Origin: Paraspadella gotoi
Taxonomy: Eukaryota > Chaetognatha
Length of the DNA: 64,000 nucleotides
Assembly: GCA_051294375.1 (NCBI GenBank)
Contig: CM119267.1
Location: 3,584,192-3,648,191 of the forward strand
Direction of reading: 5' to 3'
Under the pieces are notes generated by a model. That model saw nothing but the letters and a program-made list of their open reading frames with translations, did not search any database and was not told the DNA's origin. The position numbers and the translations under genes were made by a program. This document shows positions 1 through 12,288 of this stretch, one piece after another; the stretch's first letter is position 1, and every line of letters begins with the position of its first letter.

Positions 1-235
1 ATTCTCTTATGTACATCTTTTATTCCCAAACGTAGTTATTTTAAATATTTCAACCTTTTTGGGTTTCATTTTCAGCTATTATGTTAATTTTAAACTTGTT
101 AGGACTCTGTTGTGTAATGTGTATTTTACATCGACGTGCTTTTGAGGTTTCACCCATTATCAGCCTCGATTGTATAATGTATATGTAACCTATTTAATGT
201 ACGTGTAATAAATATTACATAGAATTACATTAAAA

Positions 236-2320
236 ATGCGTTACATTGCGTTAAAGCGCGAGGCGAAGGAGAGATTGGACGAAAAAAACTACGATGCCGC
301 AATGGAGATCTACAGTCGAGCAGCAGATATGGCGCTGCGGGAAAATGCTGCTCCGGTTGAAGTTGCCAAAATCTACACCAACGAATCGGAAATGGCCTTT
401 AAAGTTTTTCAAAAAATATTTCTTGTTGGAACCGGAAGTCATTCTCCGTCTCCTGATTTAGAGCCTCTTCAAAATATCCTGAAACGATCTGAAGATGCGG
501 CCAAGGCGGCCATAGATATTTGCGAAGATTGGGCCAAGGGATTTCTTTACCTGGCCCGAGTTCGTGTTGTGTGGAGTTATACCTTTTTTTGTAAAGTCAT
601 GCAGGAATTTAACCAATTTTATGCCGACTCCCTGATGGAGAGGTATTTTGAACTGTGTTTTCCGAACACGAAAGAGAATGATATTGATATTAAAAGCATC
701 AAGAATCCAACTTTGTGGTTCGTTCTTAAGCTTATAAAGCATTCACTCTACGAAGATTTTATCAAGAGTCAACCGGGATTCGACGGATTACGATTTCCTA
801 AAAATGTATTTTATGTGAATCCCAGCGGCGCGGGCTGCTTCACCTCTATTTCTGACGCTACGTTTCACGCGCAAATCATGAAAAAGCCGTATTCGGTCTT
901 GATCGAACCCGGCGTTTACGAGGACGATTTTGGCTACGAATGTATTGGGCCTAGTTCCGAAATGTCTCAGAGCGGTTACATGTATTATGACCTCACGGAA
1001 TTGGAGGTTGACTTAGTAGGAAATAGGGCAAAACAATCTCAGTCGTATTTTGTGAAACTGGAGGAAAACCTTTCATCATTACTTGAGGAAGATTCCGAAA
1101 AACCTGTAACGGAAACTATCGTAGTATTTCAAAAAGATTTTGAAATATTTTCCAGAAAAATTAGTATTTCTCGGATGACTTTTTTGGACTTGAGTACGAA
1201 TGAGGTGTTTTTCAGATTTCATCTGAATACATCGAAAGAAAGATTTTCTGTCACTAACTGTTTTGCTGCACGTTGCTCACATGATGAAAACGGGGTCATA
1301 AATGATGAAACAGGAGCAATAAATGTTTTTTTAATTGCTTATAATTGCAACATTTTGATAAATGAATCACATCTCACTCGTTTTCATCACCCATTAATAC
1401 TTTCTACCTGCAATATAGTGATCAAAGAAACGACTATAAATTTAAGCGATATTTCGCTTGTTATCACTCACAATACCGTGGCCAATCTTAAAAACGTACA
1501 ATTTACGAACGGATTTCAAGTCAGTAACAGCAAATTAACCGCTTCTGATTCACTCTTTAGAAGTGTCAGTGCTCCAACCATGGTCGACATGGTATCGAAG
1601 TTACATTCCTCAGTTTTTGAAAAGATTACTATGTTTCATGTACGTAATTCTCAGGTTGAGGTGTCTAATTCCGAAGTGTTGATGAACTTAGATTCTAAAC
1701 GAGAGGTTTTTGCAATGGGGTTGTATAATGAAGTTGATTTAGATACACAATCGCACTTAGTTTTACGGAACAATAAAATAATTGCTCTATCTGAAATAAT
1801 TACTCTAAAACGTGAAGATTTAATCTGTCATTTACAAGGCAATAAAATTTGTTTACATGAAAAAATTCCAGGTATGGCCAAGTGCCTTCTTAAAGTTTTG
1901 TCCAATAAAACCATTGATTTGAGTTTCCATGAAAACGTAATCGTCGACGACAAAGAACGAAATTTAAACGCCAGTCATGGTTTTTATCATATCTTTAGCC
2001 GTTACTCTCGAGACAATGTCAAAGTTGAGGGCGACGAGGCGACTTTTTACAAGACTCTCTTACTCGCGAAAGATGCAGAATCTACAAGTCCTCGTACAGA
2101 TATGCATTTCACGAGATTGACGAAAGAAGGTCGGAAGAAAAGCAAGACTGGATATAAATTATGCAGTTATTGCTACAAGAAAGATTCCCTTGAAGATAAA
2201 TTTAAGTATTGCGGAAATTGTAGAGTCACGAGCTACTGCTCTCACGATTGCCAAAAAAAGCATTGGAAAGATGGTCATAAAGAGGAATGTTCGGTGTTGT
2301 CGCAGTCACTGGAACGCTGA
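236..2320 (+). CDS. MYND zinc-finger protein with a beta-helix-like middle
   Basis: Single uninterrupted frame of 694 residues from an ATG at 236. The C-terminus (about residues 643-685) is a MYND zinc finger: CSYC, then CGNC, YCSHDCQ and a final HKEEC give the usual C/H ligand pattern for a protein-protein interaction module. The first 120 residues look helical and TPR-like. The middle is rich in short beta-strand repeats with N/S/T turns, reminiscent of right-handed beta-helix proteins such as those of the FBXO11 type; that part is inference. MYND proteins usually act as adaptors or in chromatin regulation, and the exact role here is unknown. A pyrimidine tract ending in CAG lies near 75, ahead of the start codon. 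No intron is visible. Confidence 0.75.
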   Translation: MRYIALKREAKERLDEKNYDAAMEIYSRAADMALRENAAPVEVAKIYTNESEMAFKVFQKIFLVGTGSHSPSPDLEPLQNILKRSEDAAKAAIDICEDWAKGFLYLARVRVVWSYTFFCKVMQEFNQFYADSLMERYFELCFPNTKENDIDIKSIKNPTLWFVLKLIKHSLYEDFIKSQPGFDGLRFPKNVFYVNPSGAGCFTSISDATFHAQIMKKPYSVLIEPGVYEDDFGYECIGPSSEMSQSGYMYYDLTELEVDLVGNRAKQSQSYFVKLEENLSSLLEEDSEKPVTETIVVFQKDFEIFSRKISISRMTFLDLSTNEVFFRFHLNTSKERFSVTNCFAARCSHDENGVINDETGAINVFLIAYNCNILINESHLTRFHHPLILSTCNIVIKETTINLSDISLVITHNTVANLKNVQFTNGFQVSNSKLTASDSLFRSVSAPTMVDMVSKLHSSVFEKITMFHVRNSQVEVSNSEVLMNLDSKREVFAMGLYNEVDLDTQSHLVLRNNKIIALSEIITLKREDLICHLQGNKICLHEKIPGMAKCLLKVLSNKTIDLSFHENVIVDDKERNLNASHGFYHIFSRYSRDNVKVEGDEATFYKTLLLAKDAESTSPRTDMHFTRLTKEGRKKSKTGYKLCSYCYKKDSLEDKFKYCGNCRVTSYCSHDCQKKHWKDGHKEECSVLSQSLER

Positions 2321-2783
2321 GGCCTGATTTTTTTTTGGGGTCGCTTTCAGAGAAGCTTTTCTGCGATTTTTTTGTCGGTTGCCACAACCGATGGGTCATA
2401 ATTTTTTGTTTTAATTAATAATTTTCTGTCAATTTAAACTCTTTGATAAGTAGGACGTGGGAATAATAAATCCCTCATTTCGCTTTACTTTCAGTTTAAT
2501 TTTGACTTTATTTGATAATTTTTTAGGTTTATCTTTAAGTTAATTTGGTTTTAACGCCTCTAATTATTACGATTTTTTTTACGGCACCTTAAATTTATTT
2601 TGCTTTAGCACGTACTTTGTTTGCCTTTCTTAAAATAATTTTTATTTTATTCTCTATAATTTGTCTTTCAATATCACCGGAAATAATTTTTATAATGAAC
2701 TAAATGAAATCTTTTTCAGAGCTACAAAACTATATTTCCTCTACGAAATGACTCCGTTTCCCTCGTAACTCCCGAAAATAATA
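2321..2783. other. spacer between MYND gene and MFSD8-like gene
   Basis: AT-rich spacer of 463 bases with no coding signal. The only notable site is a TTTTTCAG ending at 2719, a candidate 3' splice (trans-splice) acceptor 64 bases before the next start codon. Confidence 0.5.
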
Positions 2784-4783
2784 ATGGTTCTTTGCGGTCT
2801 GAGTGCCGTGACTAAGCGGCGCCTCTTGTACGCCAACGTGGGCGCCTTTGGCGTCTTGAGCGCCATCGAATATTCCATAATCCTTCCGACGATCTGGATC
2901 TACTTGTCCACCCTCTACGATTCCTCCTCCTGGTATTTCGGAATCTGCATATCCGGGTTTCACATGAGCGCCCTCATCTTCTCTCCAGTTTTCGGTTTTC
3001 TCAGCGACCGGAAGTTTCGGTCCAAGCCGCTCGTTCTCGTCGCCAATTGCTTTCAGGTTTGTTTTTTTTTAGTTTTATTGTAAGAGATAATTATTATCGA
3101 TTATTATTATCGATCTACTTAATTTTTACTCGAGTTCGTCTCTCTCACCTTATTGCTCATATTTTGTATAGATAAAAAGAAAATTAAATGATAATATTTA
3201 CAAACGTTTATTATATGGATTAAGTTTTTAAAAAAAATAATAGATTTAAAAGAATCAGAAATTAATTACTGCATCATTACGCGAGTTCCTTTTATTAAAT
3301 TAATTTAAAAAAAAAAAGATACAGCCGTTTAATATACATGATTTACTAATAAAAAGAAATTATGATGCAATTTTTGATTTTAGATCGCGGGAAGCGTTTT
3401 GTACCTGATCCGCGTGGAGCATTTGGTGTTCGTGTCTCGATTCGTGGCTGGCATCGGAGCAGCCGTGGGTGAGTGATCCTGCTGCATGTCTGACCACCTT
3501 TGTTCATTTGTTTCACTCTGAACAGATGATTGTTGTTGAAATAGGAAGCGTGCTTTTTGCCGACGTCAATCGAGTGACCGGGGAAGAAAAGCGAACGTCC
3601 ATCCTCGCTTTTCTCATGCTCTGTCGTCAGGTGGATCCCTCGTTTTAATTTAATTTTCACCAAATTTTTGAATACATGTAAAAACAACTCGTTTTCTCTT
3701 CTTTCTTCCAAACACTCAGATCGGCCTCTTCGCCGGCCCCGCTCTTAACTTTTTCCTCTCCCACTTCAACTTCAATCTCGGTCCCTTGCGCGTCGACCTT
3801 TACACGGCGCCGGGCTTCACGATGGCCTCTCTTTGGATCCTCTTCCAGATCGTCATGGCGTTGACTTATTTCGACGCTGAAGACATCGACTTTCACGCCC
3901 CAAACCCCGCCGAGACTCCGGCATCAGTCATCGCCTCGACCCCCGCCCCGCCCCCGTCGGTCCCGCCCTGCCTCCCGCGCCTTCGGAAACGTCGCCGTTG
4001 CTTCAAGACTCCGAGGCTCACGACTTTTACGGTTCCGCGGGAAGCCTCGACGAAGTCATTGGTCCCGTCTACGGGGAATCTCAGGCCTCCGCTCGACACG
4101 ACGGAGACAAGACTCCCTCTTCCGTCTATTCCTCCCGATTCGAGATGTTTCGTCGCTACGTGGACGAGTTTTCCGAAGAGGGCGTGGTCGTTCTCCTCGG
4201 CGCCTTCCTCGTCTCCTCTTTCGGACAGATGGCGTTGGAGACGATGGTGACCCCCGTCATGGGCGACCTCTTTCATTTCGGCGAATTCGAGAACACTCTC
4301 TTCTTCGCCGTCGCGGGCGGAATCATCTTCGCCGTCTGCATCTTGGTGGGTTGTCTGAGCAGGAGGGTCCACGACCGGACCATGTCGTTGATCGGCCTGC
4401 TCTTCATGCTGGTCTCGTTGGTCTGGGGCATCGTGGTTCTACCCGTGGCTCGTTTCGGCCAGCCCTTTCTTCTCGTCCATTTCGTGGGATTGTGCGTCTT
4501 CGACGTCGTCGGCCTCACGATCGTCAGCATCGCCTGCTTCAGCCTCTACTCGAAACTCGTCAAGAGGGAAACGCAAGGGCTGGCGATGGGCTTTCGGCGG
4601 GCGGCGAACAGTCTCGGCCTCATTCTGGGTCCTCTGTGGGCGGGGTCTCTCATCCACGACCTCTATTTGATGTTGGGCGTTATTTTAGGCCTTTTGAGTC
4701 TCATCGTGGCCATGTACATTTTGTCCTTCAAAAAGCTGACTCCGACCCCGGTCTCTAATCATCATCGATCTTCAAGAGCTTAA
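2784..4783 (+). CDS. MFSD8: MFSD8/CLN7-like lysosomal MFS transporter, apparent frameshift
   Basis: Exons 2784-3056, 3384-3468, 3545-3630 and 3720-4783 join in phase. The protein is a major-facilitator transporter with multiple hydrophobic helices. Key family features are the helix 2-3 loop GFLSDRKFRSKP, the segment LYTAPGFTMASLW that parallels the CLN7 MYTTPVLL region, and near the end the LYSKLVKRETQG stretch. The MFSD8/CLN7 family acts in lysosomal membranes. The last exon needs a change of reading frame (frame of 3720 to frame of 3998) inside a C-rich linker at about 3930-3990, and no GT-AG intron restores it. The linker lies in a cytosolic loop rich in P, S and T. Either the base count of the C runs is wrong or the gene is broken. 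A candidate splice acceptor ends at 2719. Confidence 0.72.
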
Positions 4784-4967
4784 TTCGTTTATTTATTTAT
4801 TTTTCGCGAATTCGCGTGATGAATTAATTACGCCCATTAACTTTTACACAGCTACCTCGAAAAGGAATAAATATCAATATCTTTAATTAGCCAACAAAAA
4901 AAAACTTGTGTTTCTGTGATAGTTTTTTTTTCGTTACAGCTGTTTTATCAGCGTTTATTTTAAATTT

Positions 4968-4978
4968 TTATTTTTCAG
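4968..4978 (+). promoter_or_regulatory. candidate trans-splice acceptor for RPL27
   Basis: TTATTTTTCAG between the MFSD8-like stop and the RPL27 ATG; no donor for a conventional 5' UTR intron is evident close upstream. Confidence 0.45.
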
Positions 4979-5026
4979 TTTTACCACCTTAAAATACTAT
5001 TTTATATTTAAACATTCGTGAGCAAC

Positions 5027-5543
5027 ATGGGTAAATTTTTAAAACCGGGAAAAGTGGTTTTGGTTTTGAACGGGAAATACGCGGGACGGAAGGCGATCAT
5101 CGTTCGAAACTACGACGAAGGAGCGGCTGACCGTCAGTACGGCCACGCCCTCGTCGCCGGCATCGATCGTTATCCTCTCAAAGTCACCAAGAAGATGGGG
5201 AAGAAGAAAATCGCCAAGAGAAGCAAGATCAAGTCCTTCGTCAAAATTTGCAACTACAATCACCTCATGCCGACGAGGTACTCCGTCGACGTCGCCCTCG
5301 AGAAGGCTCTGGTCAGTTTATAATTTATGCTTTGCTACTCGAAAGAATAGTACATGTCGTATCACGACTTTCGTTTAATCTTCATTTGTTTTAATCCACT
5401 GAACGCTTTTACCCCAGGTCAACAAGGACTGCTTTCGCGATCCGACGCTGAGGAAGAAAGCGAAGAAAGAAGCCAAAGAGAAGCTGGAAGAGCGCTACAA
5501 GTCGGGGAAAAACAAGTGGTTCTTTAGCAAACTTCGCTTCTGA
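5027..5543 (+). CDS. RPL27: ribosomal protein eL27 (60S)
   Basis: Two exons, 5027-5311 and 5418-5543, join in phase 0 to give 136 residues, the exact length of human RPL27. The start [20 protein letters not shown], the KOW-type beta-barrel core and the end KWFFSKLRF are diagnostic. The ATG at 5027 is chosen because it matches the conserved N-terminus; an upstream GTG in frame is ignored. The protein is a structural component of the large ribosomal subunit. A TTTTTCAG ends at 4978, 48 bases before the ATG, with no donor nearby. The intron of 106 bases shows no snoRNA boxes. AATAAA-like signals follow the stop codon near 5617. Confidence 0.97.
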
Positions 5544-5749
5544 AATGGCAAAACTATTATTCAATTTACTGGGATTTGATGATTTCTTTAAATTAAACCG
5601 TTAAAATCTTTTGAAAATAAAATTGAATTATTTTTGAGTTTTTAGCTTCCAATTTTTTTTTTCGTTTCAATCCTTAAGCTTTTTTTCCCAAGCACTTTGA
5701 TATCGTTGAATTTATTGAGCGGGAGAATTTGTTGGGACCTTAAAAAAAA

Positions 5750-8210
5750 ATGGCCGACAAAGATCTCGTCAAGTTGTTGTCGGCGGAACGCTTCAATCCG
5801 GACGAGTACGTGCAGACTCTTTCCAGACAAACCGATGGCGCGGCGGAGACGTTTACCTCGACCAAAGACCAAGTGAGACCCAGCGAGTTCCACTTCATTC
5901 TTTCTTCAATAAAACCTTTTCTTTATAAAATATTATTTTCTTTTTCTCAAAGGTGCAAAAATTGGTGGATCAGACGAATCTACTTCTCAAGAAGAATGTC
6001 TACAAAAACTACACCTTATTCATCGAAACGGCTCGAGAGATATCCGTCCTGGAGGGCGAGATGTACCAACTGAGCCATCTGCTTACTGACCAAAAGGACG
6101 GTCTCCATCTATTGCTGGAGACGTCGATGACCAGCGACCGGCTGGAGATGCCGAGGGACGACGGCGACTCCATCAATAAGGGCGACGACGAGACGAAGAA
6201 GAATCTCGCTTTTCTTCTCGAGAAAGTCGAAGGTGAGGTTCCGGAGCATTCTCTTTTCATATTGAAATAAATAATAATAAATTATATTAAAATTTTTTTA
6301 GGTTGCGCCATGGTTACCGAGGTGGCCGGTAGATGTTTGGTTCACGACGGAGATTTGGTTCAGATGGATCCCGACACGTTCAACACGTTACGACGCGTTC
6401 GCGCGTTTTTGCTCAACGACAGCGTGATGATCACGATTCCTTTGCCTAAGGGCAAAACCAAAGGTGTGAGGGGCAGTTCGGCAATAAATGCAACTTTTGT
6501 ATTTCGATTATTAATCATTAGTTTAATCAAAAGTTTGATATTAATTCTCATTATTTTATTCACTTTAGGTCCAACTCGATACAAGTTCGAGAGTCTTTAC
6601 GACCTCGACAGTCTCGCCATCGTCAACGCCAAAGACATGGGAGCCGTCAAAAACGCCTTCAAAGTGCTCATGTTTCCCGACTGCCACTTGTATCAAGCCG
6701 AAAGTCCAAAAGCCAAAAAGGAATGGCTGGAAATGCTTGATCAAACGAAAAAGGCCCGACTCAATTTTACCAATCTTTCCAATTTGGAAAGCAAGAGACG
6801 GGAGAGCATGGCCATAGCGGAGGCTTCGTCATCGCAGGCCACCACCCCCGTTTCGGGTATGTCGATTTATAAATTATCTCCGAATGGACTATTGATTCGA
6901 CTTCTTTACTTCCAGACCCGGCGAATCCTTTTTACGAAGACTACGGTTCAGACCCCTCGGGCGGAAAATCCAACATCGAAACTTCTATCCTCGAAGAAGA
7001 TTGGGTCAAAGAGCTCATGGAGGATCTCGACGTCTACATCGCCGAGCGCAACTTCGAAGAGGCGGTGGACAGCATCGAGAAGGCGCAGGACGTCCTCTCC
7101 GGTTGTCCCAAGACCCCCGAGGCGCAAGAGTATCGCTCCAAGATCGACCAAAGAGTCGGACTTCTAACTGATGTCCTCATGCGCGAATTGGATCCTCCCT
7201 CGCTGGATCGCTCGGGTCCGCCTATCATGCAGGGCGGTCCTCGCGCCGCTCGCCGCGCCATCTCTCAGCTCACGCGTTTGGGAAAATGCTCCAAGGCCTG
7301 CCAATTGTTTCTCAAGGGCCGATCTACCATCATCAAGCACACCGTTCGGCAGCTGAAGATCGAGGGCGCGACGACGCTTTACATCAAACGACTTTGCGCC
7401 GTCTTTTTTCCCGCGATGCTCGACGCCGGCAAAGAATTTTTCCGCGCCTTTCCAGAAAACAACTCTTGCGCGGCTTCCTTCGTGGTTTGGGCCCGGCGCC
7501 AACTCGAGGCCTTTTACGAAACTTATCGACGTCAAGTGTTTCCGGGCGGCTCCTCCAAGTCGTCCTTCTTTTCCATCGCCGACTGCGTGCAGGTGGCTCG
7601 TTCTGCCGTGGATTCCCTCCACGCGATCGGGCTCGACCTTTCCTCCGCGTTGGACGGGCTCATGCGCAAAGACGTGGAGAAGATCGTCTTCATCAAACGC
7701 GACCATCTCCTCGACGCCGTCCACCAACGCGCTCGCGAGGATCTCTGGCGCCCGATGAACCATTTTAACGCGTCTATGGTGACCAAGTTCGTGGAGGAGA
7801 TGGAAGCGGTCGGGTTGGGCGGCGCCGTCGAGGGTTTGGTTTACGACGAATGCTGGGTCGGCATCACCCAGAACACGGCGCAGTTCTCCAAGTCCGTCCT
7901 CGCCTTTGTCGATGCCTCCATCAAGCTTTACTCCCTTCCCCTTCATCCCGTGATCGCCGACGCCGTCGTCGACGTCTTCCAAGCGCAGATCGATCACGTC
8001 GAAGCTTCGCTCAAGAATCATAAATTTTCCAACGACTACAAGTTCGTTTTGAAGAACGCGGCCTTTGTTTTAGAGTCGGTTCTCCCTTTGACGGAGAGCA
8101 GTTATCAGACGGCGACGGGCGGGCGTTCCTGCGGTTCCCTCGCCAAACTCAAGGATGAGATGCAAAGGCTTCGTCACGTTGCCGCGTCCATGCAAGTCAC
8201 CGTTGTCTAA
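5750..8210 (+). CDS. EXOC8: exocyst complex component 8 (Exo84)
   Basis: Five exons (5750-5872, 5953-6232, 6302-6463, 6569-6856, 6916-8210) join in phase to about 715 residues, close to the human length of 725. The N-terminal coiled-coil region is followed by a PH domain (about residues 135-275, from the GRCLVHDGDLVQMDP start to the WLEMLDQTKKA helix) and by the long helical Exo84 C-terminal domain. Exo84 is a subunit of the octameric exocyst that tethers secretory vesicles to the plasma membrane; its PH domain binds Ral GTPases in mammals. A TTTTTAG acceptor ends at 5645, only about 100 bases after the RPL27 stop codon. Confidence 0.93.
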
Positions 8211-8397
8211 TTTTGTTTGCTTCGGGGATGAGAAACGTTCATTGGCGTCTTAAACTATGAATTAATTCTAGTCCACTATGATTTTTTTTTTTGCGCATAT
8301 TCCTGTCATTCGTTGCTCTTTTTTTTTTTTTTTTATTTAATTCCGAAGTTTTTTTTATTTATTCCTTAGACGAAATAGCTACTTATTTATTGGAAGG

Positions 8398-8709
8398 ATG
8401 GCTGCGCCCGGCGCCGCCGTTGCGCTGAACGAACAGCAGATGCAAATTGTGGCGCAACTGGAGTTGGAGATGATGCAGGATATGTACGCTCGGATGACAA
8501 AGTCCTGTCACCGTAAATGCATCAACATTCGATACTCTGAAGGAGAATTGTCCAAGGGCGAGAGCGTCTGTTTGGACAGATGCGTCGCCAAATATCTCGA
8601 CATTCACGACAGAATCGGGAAGAAGTTGACGACAATGTCGGGAACCGACGAGGAGCTGATGAAGAAGGCGGCGGCGCCGGGCGGAGTTATCGGCGGCATC
8701 GGCAGTTGA
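8398..8709 (+). CDS. TIMM10: mitochondrial import chaperone Tim10
   Basis: Intronless 103-residue protein. The twin CX3C motifs are visible as CHRKC and CLDRC, flanking the central hairpin; these form the two disulfides typical of small Tim proteins. The N-terminal part [17 protein letters not shown] matches Tim10 better than Tim9, Tim8 or Tim13. With Tim9 it forms the hexameric chaperone of the mitochondrial intermembrane space that escorts membrane proteins to the TIM22 complex. The ATG lies 29 bases after a pyrimidine tract ending in TTAG at 8369, and the spacer to EXOC8 is only 187 bases. Confidence 0.95.
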   Translation: MAAPGAAVALNEQQMQIVAQLELEMMQDMYARMTKSCHRKCINIRYSEGELSKGESVCLDRCVAKYLDIHDRIGKKLTTMSGTDEELMKKAAAPGGVIGGIGS

Positions 8710-8912
8710 CGAGACTCCAGCAGGGAACGTCTGTTTCGAACTAAATGACCTTGGGTGGCGATTGACTTATTCTCTTAATCGAGTTTAAGATTCTCATTCC
8801 CTTTCTTTTGAACTCTCACGTTCGCTTTCATTGGCGAATTTGTTTTGATCAGTGTTATTACTTACACTTGCACTCGTTTTTTTTTTGTTAAGAAAATTTG
8901 TTTATACTGAAA

Positions 8913-9678
8913 ATGGCGGGATCGATTTCGAGCGAATCTTTGCCGCCAAATGTGAAAGTGACTCCTGGGGCGGTGGTCTGCCAGGAGTCCGACTTGCGAG
9001 GCGACATCACCATCGGAGCCAGGACTGTCATTCATCCTAAAGCCCAGGTGGGACGAAACGTGAGGCGTCACACTTGCTCCGTTCACCTCGTTTAGTTTAA
9101 CATGGTAGCGAAGTTTAAAAAATAACCAACAAAACTGCTTGAGTGAGGTCTCATTACACTTTTATTAATGACAGATTATTGCTGAGGCTGGCCCCATCAT
9201 TATCGGAGAGAACAATTTAATTGAGGAACAAGTTCGGATCCACAACGTGGCGCCGATGTCCGGGTCATCCACATCCAATTCCACCGTCATGATCATTGGC
9301 AATAACAACGTTTTCGAAGTCGACTGTTTTTCCGAAGCGCTCAGCATAGGTTCGGAAATTGTAAAATTATTTTGAAATAATTTTTTTTTCATCTAAACTG
9401 GATTCGTACCATCTTTCGACCATCTTGGTAAAGGCGACAACAATATATTAGAAGCCAAGAGCCACGTGGGTCGCCAAACGGAACTTACCCACGGATGCAT
9501 CGTCGCCTCTCGCGTCGCCTTGACAACCGTCGAACGCGTCGCCGAGAACACCGTCATATTCGGTTCGGACAGCAAGCGACGAACGCAGACCGAACGACCT
9601 CTACCGCAAACACTGCAGATCGAGTTTTTAACGAAGATTCTCCCCAATTATCATCACTTGAGAAAATCGTCGAAATAG
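8913..9678 (+). CDS. DCTN6: dynactin subunit 6 (p27)
   Basis: Three exons (8913-9047, 9175-9349, 9434-9678) join to about 184 residues. The left-handed beta-helix hexapeptide repeats are clear ([48 protein letters not shown]). The end [20 protein letters not shown] is almost the human DCTN6 C-terminus. The protein is part of the pointed-end complex of dynactin, the dynein activator. ATG at 8913 is preferred over earlier in-frame TTG codons. A TTTTGTTAAG acceptor ends at 8892. Confidence 0.95.
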
Positions 9679-9787
9679 TCGCGTCGAATCTGTTCACAGA
9701 GTTGCTTTTAATAGTCATCTTTATTTCATGTACATTTGCTTTGTTTTAACAGTATATAGTCGACTTTAACCATTCGTTGCGAATGTC

Positions 9788-12215
9788 ATGTTCAAACGAC
9801 TCTCGCTTTATTTTCGCAAGTTAACTTCCGCGAACGAAGCGAAAAAATTAACCTTTGACTCTGCGGCGATGGCCGTGGAGGCGCCGACGTCCGCCTCGGC
9901 CTCCCGCGACGAAGCTCAGATCCCGGTGTCGTCCTCCGCTGATCCGCGAAGCTCTTTCGGCGCTTATCTCCTCTACTTCGCGCGCAATGACCTCAGCGAC
10001 ATCGGCCACGATGAAGTGCGAAACGTCGCCGCCGTCTTCGGCGCGCGGCTCGAGTTGCGGAGAATCCCTGAAGACGGGAAGAGTCCGCTGGCGATTGTTT
10101 CCAACTCTGAGGTAAGAGGATCGAGATAAATGATTTCGAACGATTGATAAGGTATGAGATTGCATCAGGACATCGGCGAGGACCTTCTCCGTCGAATCTT
10201 GGGGCGAACAGTTTTGGTCAAATGCGCCGTTCGACTCTGGGCCTTTTCTCTCGGCACCTCCGAGTCTCTCGCCAAGGCCTTGAGCGAAATTCCCGACGAT
10301 CTCACGCGACGGTACAAAGAACCCGACGTCAGTTTTAAATTTACTGTGGAGTCAATCGGTAGGTAAGCGACGATCTTTATTTTCCGATCGTATCCTTATT
10401 TCGAGCGACTGAAGAAGATTAAGGTAACCGAATTCTTTAGGAAAATCTCTGTCGATGGATGAAAAGTTAAAAATCATCGACGAATATCGAGACACGGGAT
10501 TCGCTGGAAAAGTCAAATTGAAAAACCCGGATCTCGACTTTTGGGTCATCGGTAAATTGGATCTCATCGATCTTAGGTTTATCGGTTCCGTCTTTTCAAT
10601 CGTTAAATGCAGTTAAATTCGTTTCCTTCTCAGAGTACCACGGTTTAAATCATCAAGACAATCCCCAACCCCATCCGCTGGCTCGATTCTTCGGCCAATG
10701 GATTCTCGACGGCAACCGGAAGTTGATTCAAGAGCTTTCATTGAAAGAAAGAAAATATATAGGTAAGTTGTTAGCAATGTTCTCATTGCAGAAATTGTTT
10801 TATTTAACTAGCGGCTTGTTTTTACTTCAAGGCAACACTTCGATGGATCCCGAAATAAGTTTGATCATGTCAAACCTGGCGATGGTTCGCGAATCCAGTT
10901 TCGTCTTCGATCCTTTCGTCGGCACCGGATCTCTGCTTATTGCCGCAGCGCAACACGGCGCCACTGTCGCCGGCGCCGACATCGATTACAAGACTATTCA
11001 CGGCATCGGAAAATCTTCCAGGTTTGGTTTGTTTGTTTGTTTTTGTTTTTTTGGAGGGGGAATAATGACTTTAACTTTCGGTAAAGATTTCTATTCTAAT
11101 CTATTTTCTCCCATCAGAGCGAATCAAAAATGGCGAAAAAAAGACGAAACGATTGGCGCCAATTTTTCTCAGTACGGTCTTGATTCGCGTTTCCTCGACG
11201 TCTTGGTCGCGGATTCTTCCAGGTTAGTTTTATATTTCGACCTCTTTAAATTCAAGCATTCATTATCATTTTAATATTGGACTAAGTTCATTTTCGTGAC
11301 ATAAGTTTATTTTAATGTTTCGTATCATAAAAATATCTCGAATCTCCCAGGGCGTGTCTCCGGCCTTTACCCCTTTTCGACGCCATCGTCACTGATCCAC
11401 CCTACGGCATCCGAGAAGCCTCCGTCAAAGTCGGAACTCACAAAGGTGACCACTGACCACTGACCACCCGACCTGTTTGGTGGCGGTTCTTCGATGTCCG
11501 CACGAATTTGTCTCCAACACGACCAAGGAACTGTTTTTCTTATCAAGTTTCTCTCTTTGTCTAATCCTCGATTTCTCTCTCCCTCGCAGTCGATTACACG
11601 ATTCCCCCCGAATACAACGAACCCGGTCGTCATTTTCCGGAAAGCGTCCAATACGACCTCAACGACTCCTACTGTGATCTCCTTAATTTCGCCGCTCGGT
11701 AAAAGACCAATCCCCTCCCGCGCCCCCCCTTCCGCGACTCTCGTCAATTTTAAGGAATTTTTATTTTAATTTTCAGTTATCTCAATGTCGGCGGTCGACT
11801 GGCCTGCTGGTTCCCCGTCTACCGTCCCCATTACGACCCAGATCAAATACCTACGCATTCGTGTTTGAGACTGATTGGAAACTATGAGCAGGTGACCATA
11901 ATGGTGACATTAACTTTAAACTAATATGAAAATCCAAAGAGAATCCTTTATTTCTGAAACTACCAATTTCTCATTAAAATTCTCATTTTCCTTCAGATTC
12001 TCTCGCATATTTTCTCTCGCCGTCTTTTGTTGATGGAAAAGACTTGTTCCTTCCGCGAGGGGACGCGGGCGAAAAGCGCGAAGAACCACTTTGACAAAAG
12101 TCTCCGGGATCGATACTTCGGTTTGGACTCGAACGCGGACCAAGAGGAAGAAAGATCAAGAAAAGAATCGGAGGAAGATCCCCGGGATAATCCCGGGGAA
12201 CATTTAGAGAAATAA
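9788..12215 (+). CDS. TRMT11: tRNA (guanine-N2) methyltransferase catalytic subunit Trm11
   Basis: Ten exons (9788-10111, 10169-10358, 10441-10551, 10634-10762, 10832-11021, 11118-11222, 11351-11445, 11590-11698, 11777-11891, 11997-12215) keep phase throughout. The Rossmann methyltransferase core shows motif I FDPFVGTGSLL, an acidic GADIDYKT loop and the catalytic DPPYGIRE. The THUMP-like N-terminal part precedes it, and ARFFGQWILDG matches the human linker. With TRMT112 it forms N2-methylguanosine at position 10 of tRNAs in the cytoplasm. The ATG at 9788 is the first; an alternative at 9869 would remove a basic 27-residue extension. Only 109 bases separate it from the DCTN6 stop, with a TTTTAACAG acceptor ending at 9752. 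The basic, acidic C-terminal tail is longer than usual. Confidence 0.94.
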
Positions 12216-12288
12216 ACTCTATCTTATTGTTGTTTTGTTTATTGTTCAACCAGTTTTTTATATTATTATACTTTTTGACGTTTTATTT

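Noticed and set aside
2730-2963. Minus-strand open frames opposite real exons (for example at 2730-2963, 7164-8021, 54249-55085, 55788-56435)
   Set aside because: They mirror GC-rich coding exons, lack family similarity and have no splice or start context; they are shadows of the + strand genes.
3956-4007. A 52-base intron in the MFSD8-like linker to explain the frame change
   Set aside because: GT and AG are present but removal leaves the wrong frame, so it does not restore the protein.
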